9,669 nucleotides of DNA from an uncultured Cellvibrio sp. (lineage in GTDB: Bacteria > Pseudomonadota > Gammaproteobacteria > Pseudomonadales > Cellvibrionaceae), in the NCBI GenBank assembly GCA_946481735.1, contig CAMLOU010000154.1, positions 1 through 9,669 on the forward strand, read 5' to 3'. Shown piece after piece: positions 1 through 6,686 of this stretch. How positions within the stretch are numbered: position 1 is the stretch's first letter; every line of letters begins with the position of its first letter. A program made the position numbers and the translations under genes. Under the pieces are notes generated by a model. It saw only the letters and a list, made by a program, of their open reading frames with translations. It ran no database searches and was not told where the DNA came from.

Positions 1-341
1 TCGCAATAGAACAAATGGTCGCACGAATAAACCATATCCCGCGCATAAGTATATTTCCTAACTTTTTGCTGCGCGATTCTCAGTTTACCTTTGGCATATT
101 TCAGTGCATTCAGCTCACTCTTTTCTGCACGGGATAAACCGCTGAACTTGTGTTTTTTCCAGTCATTTCTCAATTGTAGTCGAGTCACTGCTCGTGTCGG
201 CTTGGTGTTATGCCCCCGTTGAACAGCGCCTCTCTGGATTCGCTCCAGCGCGAACGTAGCTTGTTCTTCGGCTTCTTCGGCTTTCAAGAGAGCATTATTA
301 CTCCAGTGCTCAACGTTCCAAAATCCGATTTTGGTTGGCAT
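1..341 (-). CDS. Hypothetical protein, N-terminal 113 codons, truncated by the window edge
   Basis: Seen: reading the minus strand from ATG at 341-339, the frame stays open for 113 codons to the window edge, so the C-terminus is missing. A good Shine-Dalgarno (AGGAGA) lies 9 nt before the ATG. The protein starts MPTKIGFWNVEHWSNN, followed by a Glu/Ala-rich helical stretch (about residues 19-35), a Lys/Arg-rich region (about 40-100), and ends near DHLFYC at the edge. Inference: an opening such as IGFWNVE is typical of the first beta strand of endonuclease/exonuclease/phosphatase-type proteins, where the Asn helps bind metal, and the edge residues could start the strand leading to the catalytic Glu. 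About 95 basic residues between them would be an unusual insertion, so this is only a hint. It could equally be an unrelated protein. It is divergent from the zinc receptor gene. Confidence 0.6.
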   Translation of the reverse strand, partial: MPTKIGFWNVEHWSNNALLKAEEAEEQATFALERIQRGAVQRGHNTKPTRAVTRLQLRNDWKKHKFSGLSRAEKSELNALKYAKGKLRIAQQKVRKYTYARDMVYSCDHLFYC

Positions 342-608
342 TTTGTGTCATCTCCTATTGGGACTTTGAACGGATATTTTTTGCCAGCTGATGGCTCATG
401 TCACAACTTTAGATGCTAGCTGGCTTTAGTGGATTATCTATTATTGAGTTTTTCTAATATGCAGAGCATTACACATAATTACGCCGACTTAAGCAGTAGT
501 TTTTCTCAACGAGTGGCAGTCAACGTTCTATGGAGCCAATTCATAGCACTCCTGCATGGGAGGTTAGGAGTGTTTTGTCTGCTTCTGTCTGGAAAGTCTT
601 GCCTCTTA

Positions 609-627
609 AATGTTATGTAATAACCTT
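609..627 (+). promoter_or_regulatory. Upstream Zur-box-like palindrome (box 1)
   Basis: Seen: AATGTTAT, 3 nt (GTA), ATAACCTT. The arms are complementary except for one base. This matches the gammaproteobacterial Zur operator pattern TGTTAT-N3-ATAACA, where Zur with bound zinc represses zinc uptake genes. Its centre is 31 bp from that of the downstream box, about three helical turns, so two dimers would bind the same DNA face. Its link to the zinc receptor at 736 supports the call. Confidence 0.75.
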
Positions 628-639
628 CTATGCAACCAA

Positions 640-658
640 AATGTTATGGTATAACATT
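640..658 (+). promoter_or_regulatory. Downstream Zur-box-like palindrome (box 2) over a probable extended -10
   Basis: Seen: AATGTTAT, GGT, ATAACATT, a perfect 8-bp inverted repeat with a 3-nt centre, fitting the Zur operator consensus closely. Within it, TGG-TATAAC (647-655) could serve as an extended -10 for the zinc receptor, with a transcript starting near 662 and a 5' leader of about 74 nt. No good -35 lies at the right distance, as expected for an extended -10 promoter. Inference: Zur binding would block RNA polymerase when zinc is plentiful. Confidence 0.8.
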
Positions 659-735
659 GTGCAGATCGGCCACCCAGAGCCCTTTATTCTTAAACACCTG
701 TCAATCGCACACGTTTTAAACAAGAGGATTTGTCC

Positions 736-2862
736 ATGCGTTTCCATCCACACCCCCTCGCGTCAGCTCTCAAGGTCATCCTGAGCGGCGGTTTTCTTGC
801 TGTTTCGGCTGCGGCGGTGGCCCAGCCTGGTGCGGGTCAACCCGATGTCAGCCGGGAAGATGCTATGCCGATCATCCATGTCACTGCCCTGGCGGTGGAT
901 GAGGACGCGAACAAAATCGTTGCGCCTTACAGCATCCTGGATGACAAGCAGATTACCCAACGCGGCAGTTCTACCCTGGGGGAACTGCTGAATGGTTTGC
1001 CGGGTGTGCATTCCGACACCTTTGGCGGCGGGGCAAGCCGGCCGGTGGTGCGGGGGCAAACCTCGCCGCGCGTAAAAGTACTGTCGGATGGTGCAAGCCT
1101 GTTGGACGCGTCCGATATTTCGCCTGACCATGCGGTGACAGCCGATCCCCTGTTGGCGCAAAAGGTAGAGGTTTTACGCGGTCCCGCCACCTTGCTGTAT
1201 GGCGGCGGTGCAATTGGCGGTGTAGTGAACGTATTGGATAACAAGGTTCCTGAAGCTCTACCCGAGCAGCCCGTTGAGGGGTTTGTTGCCTTGCGCGGTA
1301 ACAGCGTGGCCAATGAGCGCGCCGGTGCCGTGAGTGCAACAGCGCGTTTAGGTAATAGTGTCGCGGTACACGTGGAAGGCTCATCGCGGGATGCGGATGA
1401 CTATGAAGTTCGCAACTGGGAAGAAGATCACGTCCACGGCACCTTTTCAGAGAGCAACAACGCCAGCATCGGCGCCTCCTGGATCGGTGACAGCGGCTTT
1501 TTGGGGCTGGCCTATTCGTATCGCGATGATGAATACGGTTTGCCGGGGCATGCCCATGAATACGAAGGGTGTCACCCCCATGGTGCCAGCTTACATTGCG
1601 GTAGCCACGATGAAGAAGAGGAAGATGACCACGATCATGAGCATGAGGACGAACATGAAGAAGTGCCGGTCATTGAATTGGAAAGCAAACGTTTTGATCT
1701 GCGTGGTGAGATGCAGGACCCGTTTGCCGGTGTACACAAAATCCGCATTCGTGCCAGTCACACGGATTATGAACATCACGAAATTGAAGAAGAGGAAATC
1801 TCAACGACCTTCCGTAACGAAGGTTATGAAGGTCGCATTGAAGTTGATCACGCGCCAGTGCTCGGTTGGCACGGTGTGGTGGGGGCGCAATTCTCCAACA
1901 CTGAATTCAGCGCGCTGGGCGAAGAGGCATTTATTCCGGATACCGAATCTGAAACCCTGGGTATTTTTGCCGTTGAACATTACGAGCTGAATGACCAGTG
2001 GCATCTGGAGGTGGGTGCGCGTTACGAACAACAGGAGCACACGCCGGTGAACGACCCGCGTAACCGTCCGGCCTTTGATGATTCTGCTACGTCCTTCTCG
2101 GCGGCGATTATTTGGGAATTTGTACCGGAGACGACGCTGGCCTTGTCCTTTGCCAACGCGGAGCGTTTGCCGCAATCGCAGGAGTTGTATGCGCGCGGTG
2201 TCCACCTGGCAACCAACACGTACGAATGTGGTCTGGTGCCGCATCCGCTGACGTGCGGTGGTGTCGAGAACAACGCGACGATTTCCAAAGAAGTGTCCAA
2301 CAATATCGAATTGTCACTGCGTAAACACAGTGGCGATCTGACCTACAGCGTTAATGCCTTCCGCAACGATGTGGATGATTACATCTATGCCCGCACCCTG
2401 GACCGATACGAAGATTTCCGCCTGATTAAATATACCCAACAGGATGCCGAATTTACCGGTGTGGAAGGGGAGGTGACCTATCAGTTCGATGAGACTGTCG
2501 CAGCGACCTTGTTCGGTGATTACGTACAGGCCGAGTTTGTGGATGGCGGTAACCTGCCGCGTATTCCTGCATCGCGCGTGGGTGGACGCCTGAATATGGA
2601 GGCGGATGGTATTGGGGCTGAGCTGGAGTACTACCACGTAAATACGCAAGACGATATCGCCGACTATGAAGCTGAAACACCCGGCTACAACATGTTGAAT
2701 GCAACGGTGAGCATCAGTTTGTTCGGTGAAGAGCGCTATCTGGTATTCGTGCGCGGTAGTAACCTGTTGAATGAGGAAGTCTGGAATCATTCATCCTTCC
2801 TTGCTGCCGTAGTACCCCAGCCGGGCCGCAGTTTAAGTGCAGGATTCAAATACACCTTTTGA
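736..2862 (+). CDS. znuD: ZnuD-type TonB-dependent zinc receptor
   Basis: Role: an outer-membrane, TonB-driven receptor for zinc, possibly also haem as described for neisserial ZnuD. Start: ATG 736 has AGAGGA 7 nt upstream; an in-frame TTG at 730 is less likely. The protein is 708 aa. Signal peptide is about 1-29 (cleavage after AVA), TonB box near 45-52 (PIIHVTA), plug about 58-172 with EVLRGPATLLYGGGAIGGVV, and barrel from about 180 to the terminal Phe. ZnuD-like landmarks seen are YGLPGHAHEYEGCHPHG (267-283), ERLPQSQELYARGVHLATNT (476-495) and a C-terminal HSSFL segment. A His/Asp/Glu-rich loop spans 271-309, with ten His between 272 and 307 and Cys279/Cys288 likely bonded; a second pair is Cys498/Cys507. 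Two Zur-like boxes precede it, and a terminator follows, so it appears monocistronic. Family assignment is by remembered similarity to neisserial ZnuD. Confidence 0.88.
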   Translation: MRFHPHPLASALKVILSGGFLAVSAAAVAQPGAGQPDVSREDAMPIIHVTALAVDEDANKIVAPYSILDDKQITQRGSSTLGELLNGLPGVHSDTFGGGASRPVVRGQTSPRVKVLSDGASLLDASDISPDHAVTADPLLAQKVEVLRGPATLLYGGGAIGGVVNVLDNKVPEALPEQPVEGFVALRGNSVANERAGAVSATARLGNSVAVHVEGSSRDADDYEVRNWEEDHVHGTFSESNNASIGASWIGDSGFLGLAYSYRDDEYGLPGHAHEYEGCHPHGASLHCGSHDEEEEDDHDHEHEDEHEEVPVIELESKRFDLRGEMQDPFAGVHKIRIRASHTDYEHHEIEEEEISTTFRNEGYEGRIEVDHAPVLGWHGVVGAQFSNTEFSALGEEAFIPDTESETLGIFAVEHYELNDQWHLEVGARYEQQEHTPVNDPRNRPAFDDSATSFSAAIIWEFVPETTLALSFANAERLPQSQELYARGVHLATNTYECGLVPHPLTCGGVENNATISKEVSNNIELSLRKHSGDLTYSVNAFRNDVDDYIYARTLDRYEDFRLIKYTQQDAEFTGVEGEVTYQFDETVAATLFGDYVQAEFVDGGNLPRIPASRVGGRLNMEADGIGAELEYYHVNTQDDIADYEAETPGYNMLNATVSISLFGEERYLVFVRGSNLLNEEVWNHSSFLAAVVPQPGRSLSAGFKYTF

Positions 2863-2892
2863 TTTGCTGCTCACCCTCAATTGCAGCACTTG

Positions 2893-2923
2893 ACCGGGTT
2901 AACCATGTTGACCCGGTTTTTTT
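2893..2923 (+). terminator. Rho-independent terminator of the zinc receptor gene
   Basis: An 11-bp stem (2893-2903 with 2907-2917, including one T.G wobble) has a CAT loop and is followed by a run of T to 2923. It lies 31 nt after the receptor stop codon. Confidence 0.9.
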
Positions 2924-3263
2924 ATGTGTGTATCGATAACCTTCGCGGCAAAGAAAGGGATGCTTCTGTCTGCCGATAAAATTTTTTTGCATAAGCTTAT
3001 AAAAATTCTTGCAGGATTTTTTTGAGCTGGTACTCTCCCGGCTTCGTTTCCGAAAAAAGTGCTTCCCATGCAAATCCTAACCTCGACTATTCATTGCTTC
3101 TCCATGATGACCGGCTCGGTCCGTCATGCGGATATGCATTCGTTGTCTGTTAGTTAGGCTTTCTTTTAATTCAGACCGCGAATCGAATGCGGTCTGAAGT
3201 GTTCTCGATATTTTCCCTCATACCCCATTCGATTCTCTGTTCTTTTTCACAGGGATCAATGCC
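2924..3263. other. Intergenic stretch with no convincing gene
   Basis: AT-rich, with T runs near 2982-2988 and 3018-3024 and a short palindrome ATAAGCTTAT (2991-3000). A 29-codon ATG frame at 3068-3157 has no usable ribosome binding site. The second half holds the hairpin and loop-complementary segment listed separately (3170-3235), then the probable small ORF. I see no clear sigma-70 promoter; TTGCAG (3009-3014) with TACTCT (3031-3036) is a weak candidate. Confidence 0.5.
3170..3235 (+). repeat. Perfect hairpin with a downstream segment complementary to its loop
   Basis: Seen: TTCAGACCGC (3170-3179) and GCGGTCTGAA (3189-3198) form a perfect 10-bp stem with a 9-nt loop. The loop plus one base, GAATCGAATG (3180-3189), is exactly complementary to CATTCGATTC (3226-3235). 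GCATTCG at 3136-3142 is also complementary to 3184-3190. No T run follows, so it is not an ordinary terminator. It ends 28 nt before the GTG of the small ORF at 3264. Inference: an alternative-pairing or pseudoknot-like leader, or a REP-like DNA palindrome. Full simultaneous pairing of both helices would be sterically tight, so mutually exclusive folds seem likelier. Confidence 0.5.
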
Positions 3264-3437
3264 GTGTTTATATTTAACAAATTGCAGGAGTATGTGCGTC
3301 GTTTACGACGCAGGCCCAAACCGAACGAATTACCCGCTGACAAGGCCGCACAACGCGATCTTGGTGTGAAAGTAGTGCGTATTCGTCTGCCCTCAGGTTA
3401 CGAAATCGTTATTGTTGAGCAAGACAAAGAGGAGTAG
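3264..3437 (+). CDS. Probable small basic/acidic protein, 57 aa, unknown function
   Basis: Seen: a GTG start at 3264 with CAGGGA about 8 nt upstream, and 57 codons ending at TAG 3435-3437. The N-terminal half is amphipathic and basic (FNKLQEYVRRLRRRPKP). The C-terminal half looks like a beta-hairpin (VKVVRIRLPSGYEIVIVEQ) with an acidic tail (DKEE). Composition and codons look protein-like, unlike the overlapping frame from ATG 3259. No signal peptide or membrane segment is seen, and I recognise no family. It sits just after the 3170-3235 structure. The frame is open upstream without a better start. Alternatives are that it is the remnant of a longer gene or a chance ORF. Confidence 0.45.
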   Translation: MFIFNKLQEYVRRLRRRPKPNELPADKAAQRDLGVKVVRIRLPSGYEIVIVEQDKEE

Positions 3438-3545
3438 CCGATAGTATGGCTTTCACATAAATGAGGATGAATCAGTGAAGAAGCTGGTGTGCATCCATGC
3501 GTTACATCCGTGTAAATGTTGGTCCTGAACCAGAGTAAGAATCTA

Positions 3546-3568
3546 CGGCTAGCCTGATCAGGTAGCCG
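3546..3568. terminator. Hairpin at the 3' end of the FecA-like gene (possible terminator)
   Basis: CGGCTA (3546-3551), a bulged G, then the self-complementary CCTGATCAGG (3553-3562) and TAGCCG (3563-3568) fold into one stem. It lies 8 nt beyond the stop of the minus-strand receptor. The T run on either strand is poor (TTTT at 3575-3578 on the plus side), so it may act weakly as a terminator or as an mRNA 3'-end stabiliser. Confidence 0.4.
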
Positions 3569-3576
3569 CAGGGGTT

Positions 3577-5871
3577 TTATATCCGCCAGCTTAGGGTCAG
3601 ACGCAGGTCGCGGCCTGGTTCCGACAAACCGACGATGCCTTCATAACCGGGAATGTGTTCAAAGCTGCCGTTGGTAGCGTGGTCGATGTAGTATTTGTCG
3701 AACAGGTTCTTGACCGTGAATGTCACATTGAAATCCGGCGTGACAAACCATTGCGCATAAATATCGTGCACCGCATAACCCTCTTTATCCACAGTGCCAG
3801 CCGATGTGCGGATATTTTCGAGGCTCTCTACCAGCCGGCCATTCCAACCCAATTCCAAGGTGTCGGTGACTTGATAAGCCAGGTCAGCCGTCCAGGTATT
3901 GCCGATGGTGTTGCCGAGTGCACCGTGATCGTAGGCATTAAGCTCCAGGTCACCCTCATCACTGACCAGCTCGGATTCAAAGTCGCTGTAGCTCAAGCCG
4001 ACTTGCACTTGCGTCCAATCGTAGCTCACGCGCAAATCAAAACCTTCCGTTTCAATATCGCCGATATTGCGGAAGACCCAACGTGGTACACCATTGACCG
4101 GAATCCGCTGATCGTTGATGGCATTATCAATACGCGCGCGGTAAAAGGTACCGGAGAAACCAAACGCGTCGCGGTAATATTCAAACCCGACTTCCGTATT
4201 TTCCGATTCTTCCGCTTCCAGCTCCGGATCATTCATACGTGAATCGAGCAGAAAGGTTTCCATTGTTTGGCGGCCGCGCAGGGCTTCCGCATAGCTGGCG
4301 TTGACACTTAATGACGACGTGAGTTGATAACTGGCGCCCACATTTGGGCTGAAGCCGTCGGCTTCAAATTCCTGGTCATCCGTGTCGGTCAGTTCGTAAT
4401 CGTCGTAACGTACCCCGGCGCTTAACAATAATTTATCGGTGACCTGATAAAGATCCTGTACAAAAAAGCCAACGACGGTACCCTTTTCTTCTTCTGCATT
4501 GGTATTGGTTTCCGGGCCAGCATTGACGGTATCGTCGCGGTACTCGGCACCGTAAATTAATTCGTGAGCGCTCAACTGCGTGGTGTTGCGCAGGTTAATG
4601 CCCTGGCTCTCTGAAATACCGTTGTAAATTCCCCAGCGACCAATCACATTTTGTTGCAACTTTGCCCGGGTGTTGTAAAGCGTGGCCTCCAGGTTCAGGA
4701 AAGGATTATCGGCAGGGTTTAATTGATAGCCCAGATTAGCGGTGTTGCGTTCAATCTTGAGCGGGTAGCCGGGGTTCCAGTCGCTGATAACCCATTGCGG
4801 GCGCTGTGCACGAATGCCGTCGTCCACGCGCAGGTCATAACTGAGTCTTACCGTTTGGCTATCGGTGAGTTTGCCCACCAGTTTGGCATAGCCCATATCC
4901 TGTTCAGATTCTGTGCCGCCCAGTTCAGTGCCGTTGCCATCGGTAATCGCATCGCTGTCCGATGTGGCTACAGTTGCCATCCCGCTCCAATCGTCATTCA
5001 GCTGCCCGAACACATTCACACTGGCTTTGTAGCCTTCGGTGTTATCAAAATAGCCACCTTTAATCAGCGCACCAAACCGTTCGCCGGGGCGCAGTAAATC
5101 TTCCGGATCTTTTGTGGTAAACCGAATGGCACCGCCGAGTGCGCCCGGACCATCCGTAGCCACGCCGGCACCGGCATGGACTTCTACCTGTTTTAACAAT
5201 TCGGGTTCAATACTCAAACGGCCGGCGTGGTGGAACAACACACCGGCTTGCGTCGCGCCATCAATGGTGACATTCAACAGGGCATCTTCCAGCCCGCGCA
5301 CGTAGACTTTTTCTGCGATAGCCACGGAGCCACCCACAGCCACGGATGGCGTTTTACGAAATACATCTTCCAGGTCATTGGCCTGGATATGCTCGATGTC
5401 CTGTTGGCTGACCACGCGGCGATTGCCGCTGACCCCAGCATTTAAAGGCTCATAGCTGCTGGATATTTGTACCGTTGGCAATTGCGCTGCAGCTGCACCG
5501 GTGATGGCTTGCAAGGAATAACTGCCATCGGCCTGACGCACCAGGCTTAAGCCGCTGCCAGCCAGTAACACACTGAAACCCTCTTGCACACCATACTCAC
5601 CGCGCAATCCCTGTGTGTGTTTGTTGGCGGCAAGTGCCGGATCAAAAGACAGAAGCACGCCAGCTTCCATAGCAAAGGTCGATAGCGCACGCCCCAGAGG
5701 ACCGGCGGGGATGTTGTAGCTTTTTTTAACCGATGCCGCAGACTCAGCCACCTGAGCCAGAGCGGGCAGGGCGGTTGCAGCGGCCAATGCCAGGGTCGCG
5801 GCTTGCAAAGCCAGGGTTAAGGGATTGCGCGCAGCAATACCGGGCTGCGAAGGCGTAGGGCGATAAGTCAT
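3577..5871 (-). CDS. FecA-like TonB-dependent transducer receptor with STN signalling domain
   Basis: Role: an outer-membrane receptor that probably imports a ferric chelate or haem and signals occupancy to a FecR-type anti-sigma factor. Start: ATG 5871 has AGGA 7 nt upstream; an upstream in-frame GTG at 5916 lacks proper spacing. The protein is 764 aa. Signal peptide is about 1-39 (ALPALA), and the STN domain about 51-122 begins SYNIPAGPLGRALSTFA, the hallmark of surface-signalling receptors. A TonB-box-like LPTVQIS lies at 131-137, the plug at about 146-258 (EVHAGAGVATDGPGALGGAIRF), and the barrel to the end, with a terminal Ile rather than the usual Phe. No NPNL/FRAP haem-receptor motif is seen, so the substrate is unknown. 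The nearest FecI/FecR genes are at 8000-9467 on the same strand, separated by two opposite-strand genes. The upstream region carries a 17-bp tandem repeat. Confidence 0.88.
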   Translation of the reverse strand: MTYRPTPSQPGIAARNPLTLALQAATLALAAATALPALAQVAESAASVKKSYNIPAGPLGRALSTFAMEAGVLLSFDPALAANKHTQGLRGEYGVQEGFSVLLAGSGLSLVRQADGSYSLQAITGAAAAQLPTVQISSSYEPLNAGVSGNRRVVSQQDIEHIQANDLEDVFRKTPSVAVGGSVAIAEKVYVRGLEDALLNVTIDGATQAGVLFHHAGRLSIEPELLKQVEVHAGAGVATDGPGALGGAIRFTTKDPEDLLRPGERFGALIKGGYFDNTEGYKASVNVFGQLNDDWSGMATVATSDSDAITDGNGTELGGTESEQDMGYAKLVGKLTDSQTVRLSYDLRVDDGIRAQRPQWVISDWNPGYPLKIERNTANLGYQLNPADNPFLNLEATLYNTRAKLQQNVIGRWGIYNGISESQGINLRNTTQLSAHELIYGAEYRDDTVNAGPETNTNAEEEKGTVVGFFVQDLYQVTDKLLLSAGVRYDDYELTDTDDQEFEADGFSPNVGASYQLTSSLSVNASYAEALRGRQTMETFLLDSRMNDPELEAEESENTEVGFEYYRDAFGFSGTFYRARIDNAINDQRIPVNGVPRWVFRNIGDIETEGFDLRVSYDWTQVQVGLSYSDFESELVSDEGDLELNAYDHGALGNTIGNTWTADLAYQVTDTLELGWNGRLVESLENIRTSAGTVDKEGYAVHDIYAQWFVTPDFNVTFTVKNLFDKYYIDHATNGSFEHIPGYEGIVGLSEPGRDLRLTLSWRI

Positions 5872-5963
5872 GATGATTCCTGCGGTTGATGTCTGGGGAT
5901 AAAACAAGGTCTTCACCCCTTATGCCAATCGAGATTCAAAAAGTGACAGCGCCAGGCCAGTTT

Positions 5964-5997
5964 TTTTGTAGAAAGTGAAATTTTGTAAAAAGTGAAA
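5964..5997. repeat. Tandem 17-bp direct repeat upstream of the FecA-like gene
   Basis: TTTTGTAGAAAGTGAAA (5964-5980) is followed directly by TTTTGTAAAAAGTGAAA (5981-5997), with one mismatch. A related partial copy, CAAAAAGTGA, lies at 5937-5946. The array is 93-126 bp upstream of the receptor ATG on its strand, a plausible place for regulator binding at its promoter. The 17-bp period is not a whole number of helical turns, so adjacent copies would face different sides of the DNA. I recognise no known site here. Confidence 0.65.
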
Positions 5998-6095
5998 GGG
6001 GGTGGCTGGAAAGAAGGATTTATCTGCACGCTGGCCAGTCTGATTGCAACTGGGGTAGCATCGCGACCCTGCGTGTTTATTGAAAGAGGTGTGAT

Positions 6096-6554
6096 TTGAA
6101 AGCCGGAGTATTTCGCCGTTTGGTTAATTTGTGGCCGCCCTTATTGTTTGCCGGCATTCGCGCAAAGGTGATCCGCGCCGATTATCGGTATGTAGAGGTC
6201 GTCATGAAGCTGCGTTGGTATAACCGCAACTACGTCGGTGTACATTTTGGCGGCAGCCTGTTTGCCATGACGGACCCCTGGTATATGTTGATGTTGATGA
6301 ATAACCTGGGGCGCGATTATTACGTGTGGGACAAACGCGGAGCGATCGACTACATCGCGCCGGGGCGAGGTATGGTGACGGCGCATTTCCACATCGACGA
6401 CGCGGTGCTGGACGAGATTCGGGCAAGGACCGCACAGGGTGAAAAGTATTTGCCGGAGTTTCATGTCGAGATTCGCGATGAGCAACAACAAGTGGTCGCG
6501 CGCGTCCATCGCCAGTTGTATGTGCGCAAAAAACCGGCAGCGCGCACGGCTTGA
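6096..6554 (+). CDS. DUF4442 family hotdog-fold (thioesterase-like) protein
   Basis: A 152-aa soluble protein starting at TTG 6096 with AGAGG 6 nt upstream; no ATG or GTG is correctly placed. Landmarks seen are an N-terminal segment rich in hydrophobics (LVNLWPPLLFAGI, 9-21), KLRWYNRNYVGVHFGGSLFAMTDPWYM (38-64), which has the Asn/His-Phe-Gly pattern followed by the central helix with Asp60, and strands around AIDYIAPGRGMVTAHFHI (83-100). Members of this family are related to acyl-CoA thioesterases, but substrates are mostly unknown and activity here is inferred. The length is typical. The N-terminal segment is weakly hydrophobic, and I see no clear membrane helix. It is divergent from the FecA-like gene and 132 bp upstream of the phosphodiesterase gene, which has its own promoter signals. 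No terminator is visible after it, so readthrough is possible. Confidence 0.75.
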   Translation: MKAGVFRRLVNLWPPLLFAGIRAKVIRADYRYVEVVMKLRWYNRNYVGVHFGGSLFAMTDPWYMLMLMNNLGRDYYVWDKRGAIDYIAPGRGMVTAHFHIDDAVLDEIRARTAQGEKYLPEFHVEIRDEQQQVVARVHRQLYVRKKPAARTA

Positions 6555-6593
6555 TTGACGTCACAAAAAGGTTAATTTGTCGCAAGAAATTTC

Positions 6594-6634
6594 CTGTTAT
6601 TGCGTTTGTCATCAAACTGGCAAGGGACAGTCAT
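6594..6634 (+). promoter_or_regulatory. Phased Pho box (PhoB-binding site)
   Basis: Seen: half-sites resembling CTGTCAT at TTGTCAT (6606-6612), CTGGCAA (6617-6623) and CAGTCAT (6628-6634), with starts exactly 11 bp apart and 4-nt spacers. A fourth candidate, CTGTTAT (6594-6600), lies 12 bp before the first. This is the known PhoB direct-repeat architecture. The -10-like TAGATT (6645-6650) begins 10 bp after the last half-site, the spacing expected when PhoB replaces a -35. The downstream gene, a secreted phosphodiesterase, fits the Pho regulon. Confidence 0.72.
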
Positions 6635-6644
6635 AAAGCGAGGG

Positions 6645-6669
6645 TAGATTCAGCGTGGTTCTGAATCTA
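6645..6669 (+). repeat. 9-bp inverted repeat between Pho box and phosphodiesterase start
   Basis: TAGATTCAG (6645-6653) and CTGAATCTA (6661-6669) are perfectly complementary, with a 7-nt spacer. The left arm contains the proposed -10 and the right arm ends 3 nt before the Shine-Dalgarno AAGGAG. It could be an operator over the promoter, or an RNA hairpin if transcription starts further upstream. No T run follows. Confidence 0.6.
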
Positions 6670-6686
6670 ATAAAGGAGAAACCCTC

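Larger units (their letters stand above)
342..735. other. Divergent intergenic region
   Basis: This 394-bp AT-rich stretch separates the left-edge minus-strand gene from the zinc receptor. It holds the Shine-Dalgarno of the minus-strand gene (about 352-357), a 7-bp inverted repeat GCCAGCT/AGCTGGC at 383-389 and 418-424 near where that gene's promoter should lie, and a 7-bp inverted repeat CACTCCT/AGGAGTG at 547-553 and 566-572 followed by four T. The two Zur-like boxes at 609-658 are listed separately. The short open frames here have no convincing ribosome binding site or protein-like composition. Confidence 0.6.

Noticed and set aside
547..576. Inverted repeat CACTCCT/AGGAGTG followed by TTTT as a terminator
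   Set aside because: It lies between divergent genes with no upstream plus-strand gene in view, the loop is 12 nt and the T run is short.
2846..3073. 75-codon minus-strand frame rich in Lys and Arg
   Set aside because: It runs antisense through the zinc receptor terminator and overlaps the receptor's end; there is no clear ribosome binding site.
3068..3157. 29-codon plus-strand frame as a leader peptide
   Set aside because: No Shine-Dalgarno and no run of regulatory codons; probably chance.
3187..3369. 60-codon frame overlapping the 57-aa ORF
   Set aside because: Its composition is less protein-like, its start lies inside the hairpin, and the overlapping GTG frame has the better ribosome binding site and sequence character.
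3475..3528. 17-codon GTG frame with AGGA upstream and a C/H-containing end
   Set aside because: Good ribosome binding site spacing, but too short to support from sequence alone.
5872..5916. Extension of the FecA-like receptor from GTG 5916
   Set aside because: The purine-rich sequence abuts the GTG with no spacer, whereas ATG 5871 has a properly spaced AGGA and gives a normal signal peptide.
6556..6563. TGACGTCA palindrome after the DUF4442 gene
   Set aside because: An 8-bp palindrome is common by chance, and no matching promoter layout surrounds it.
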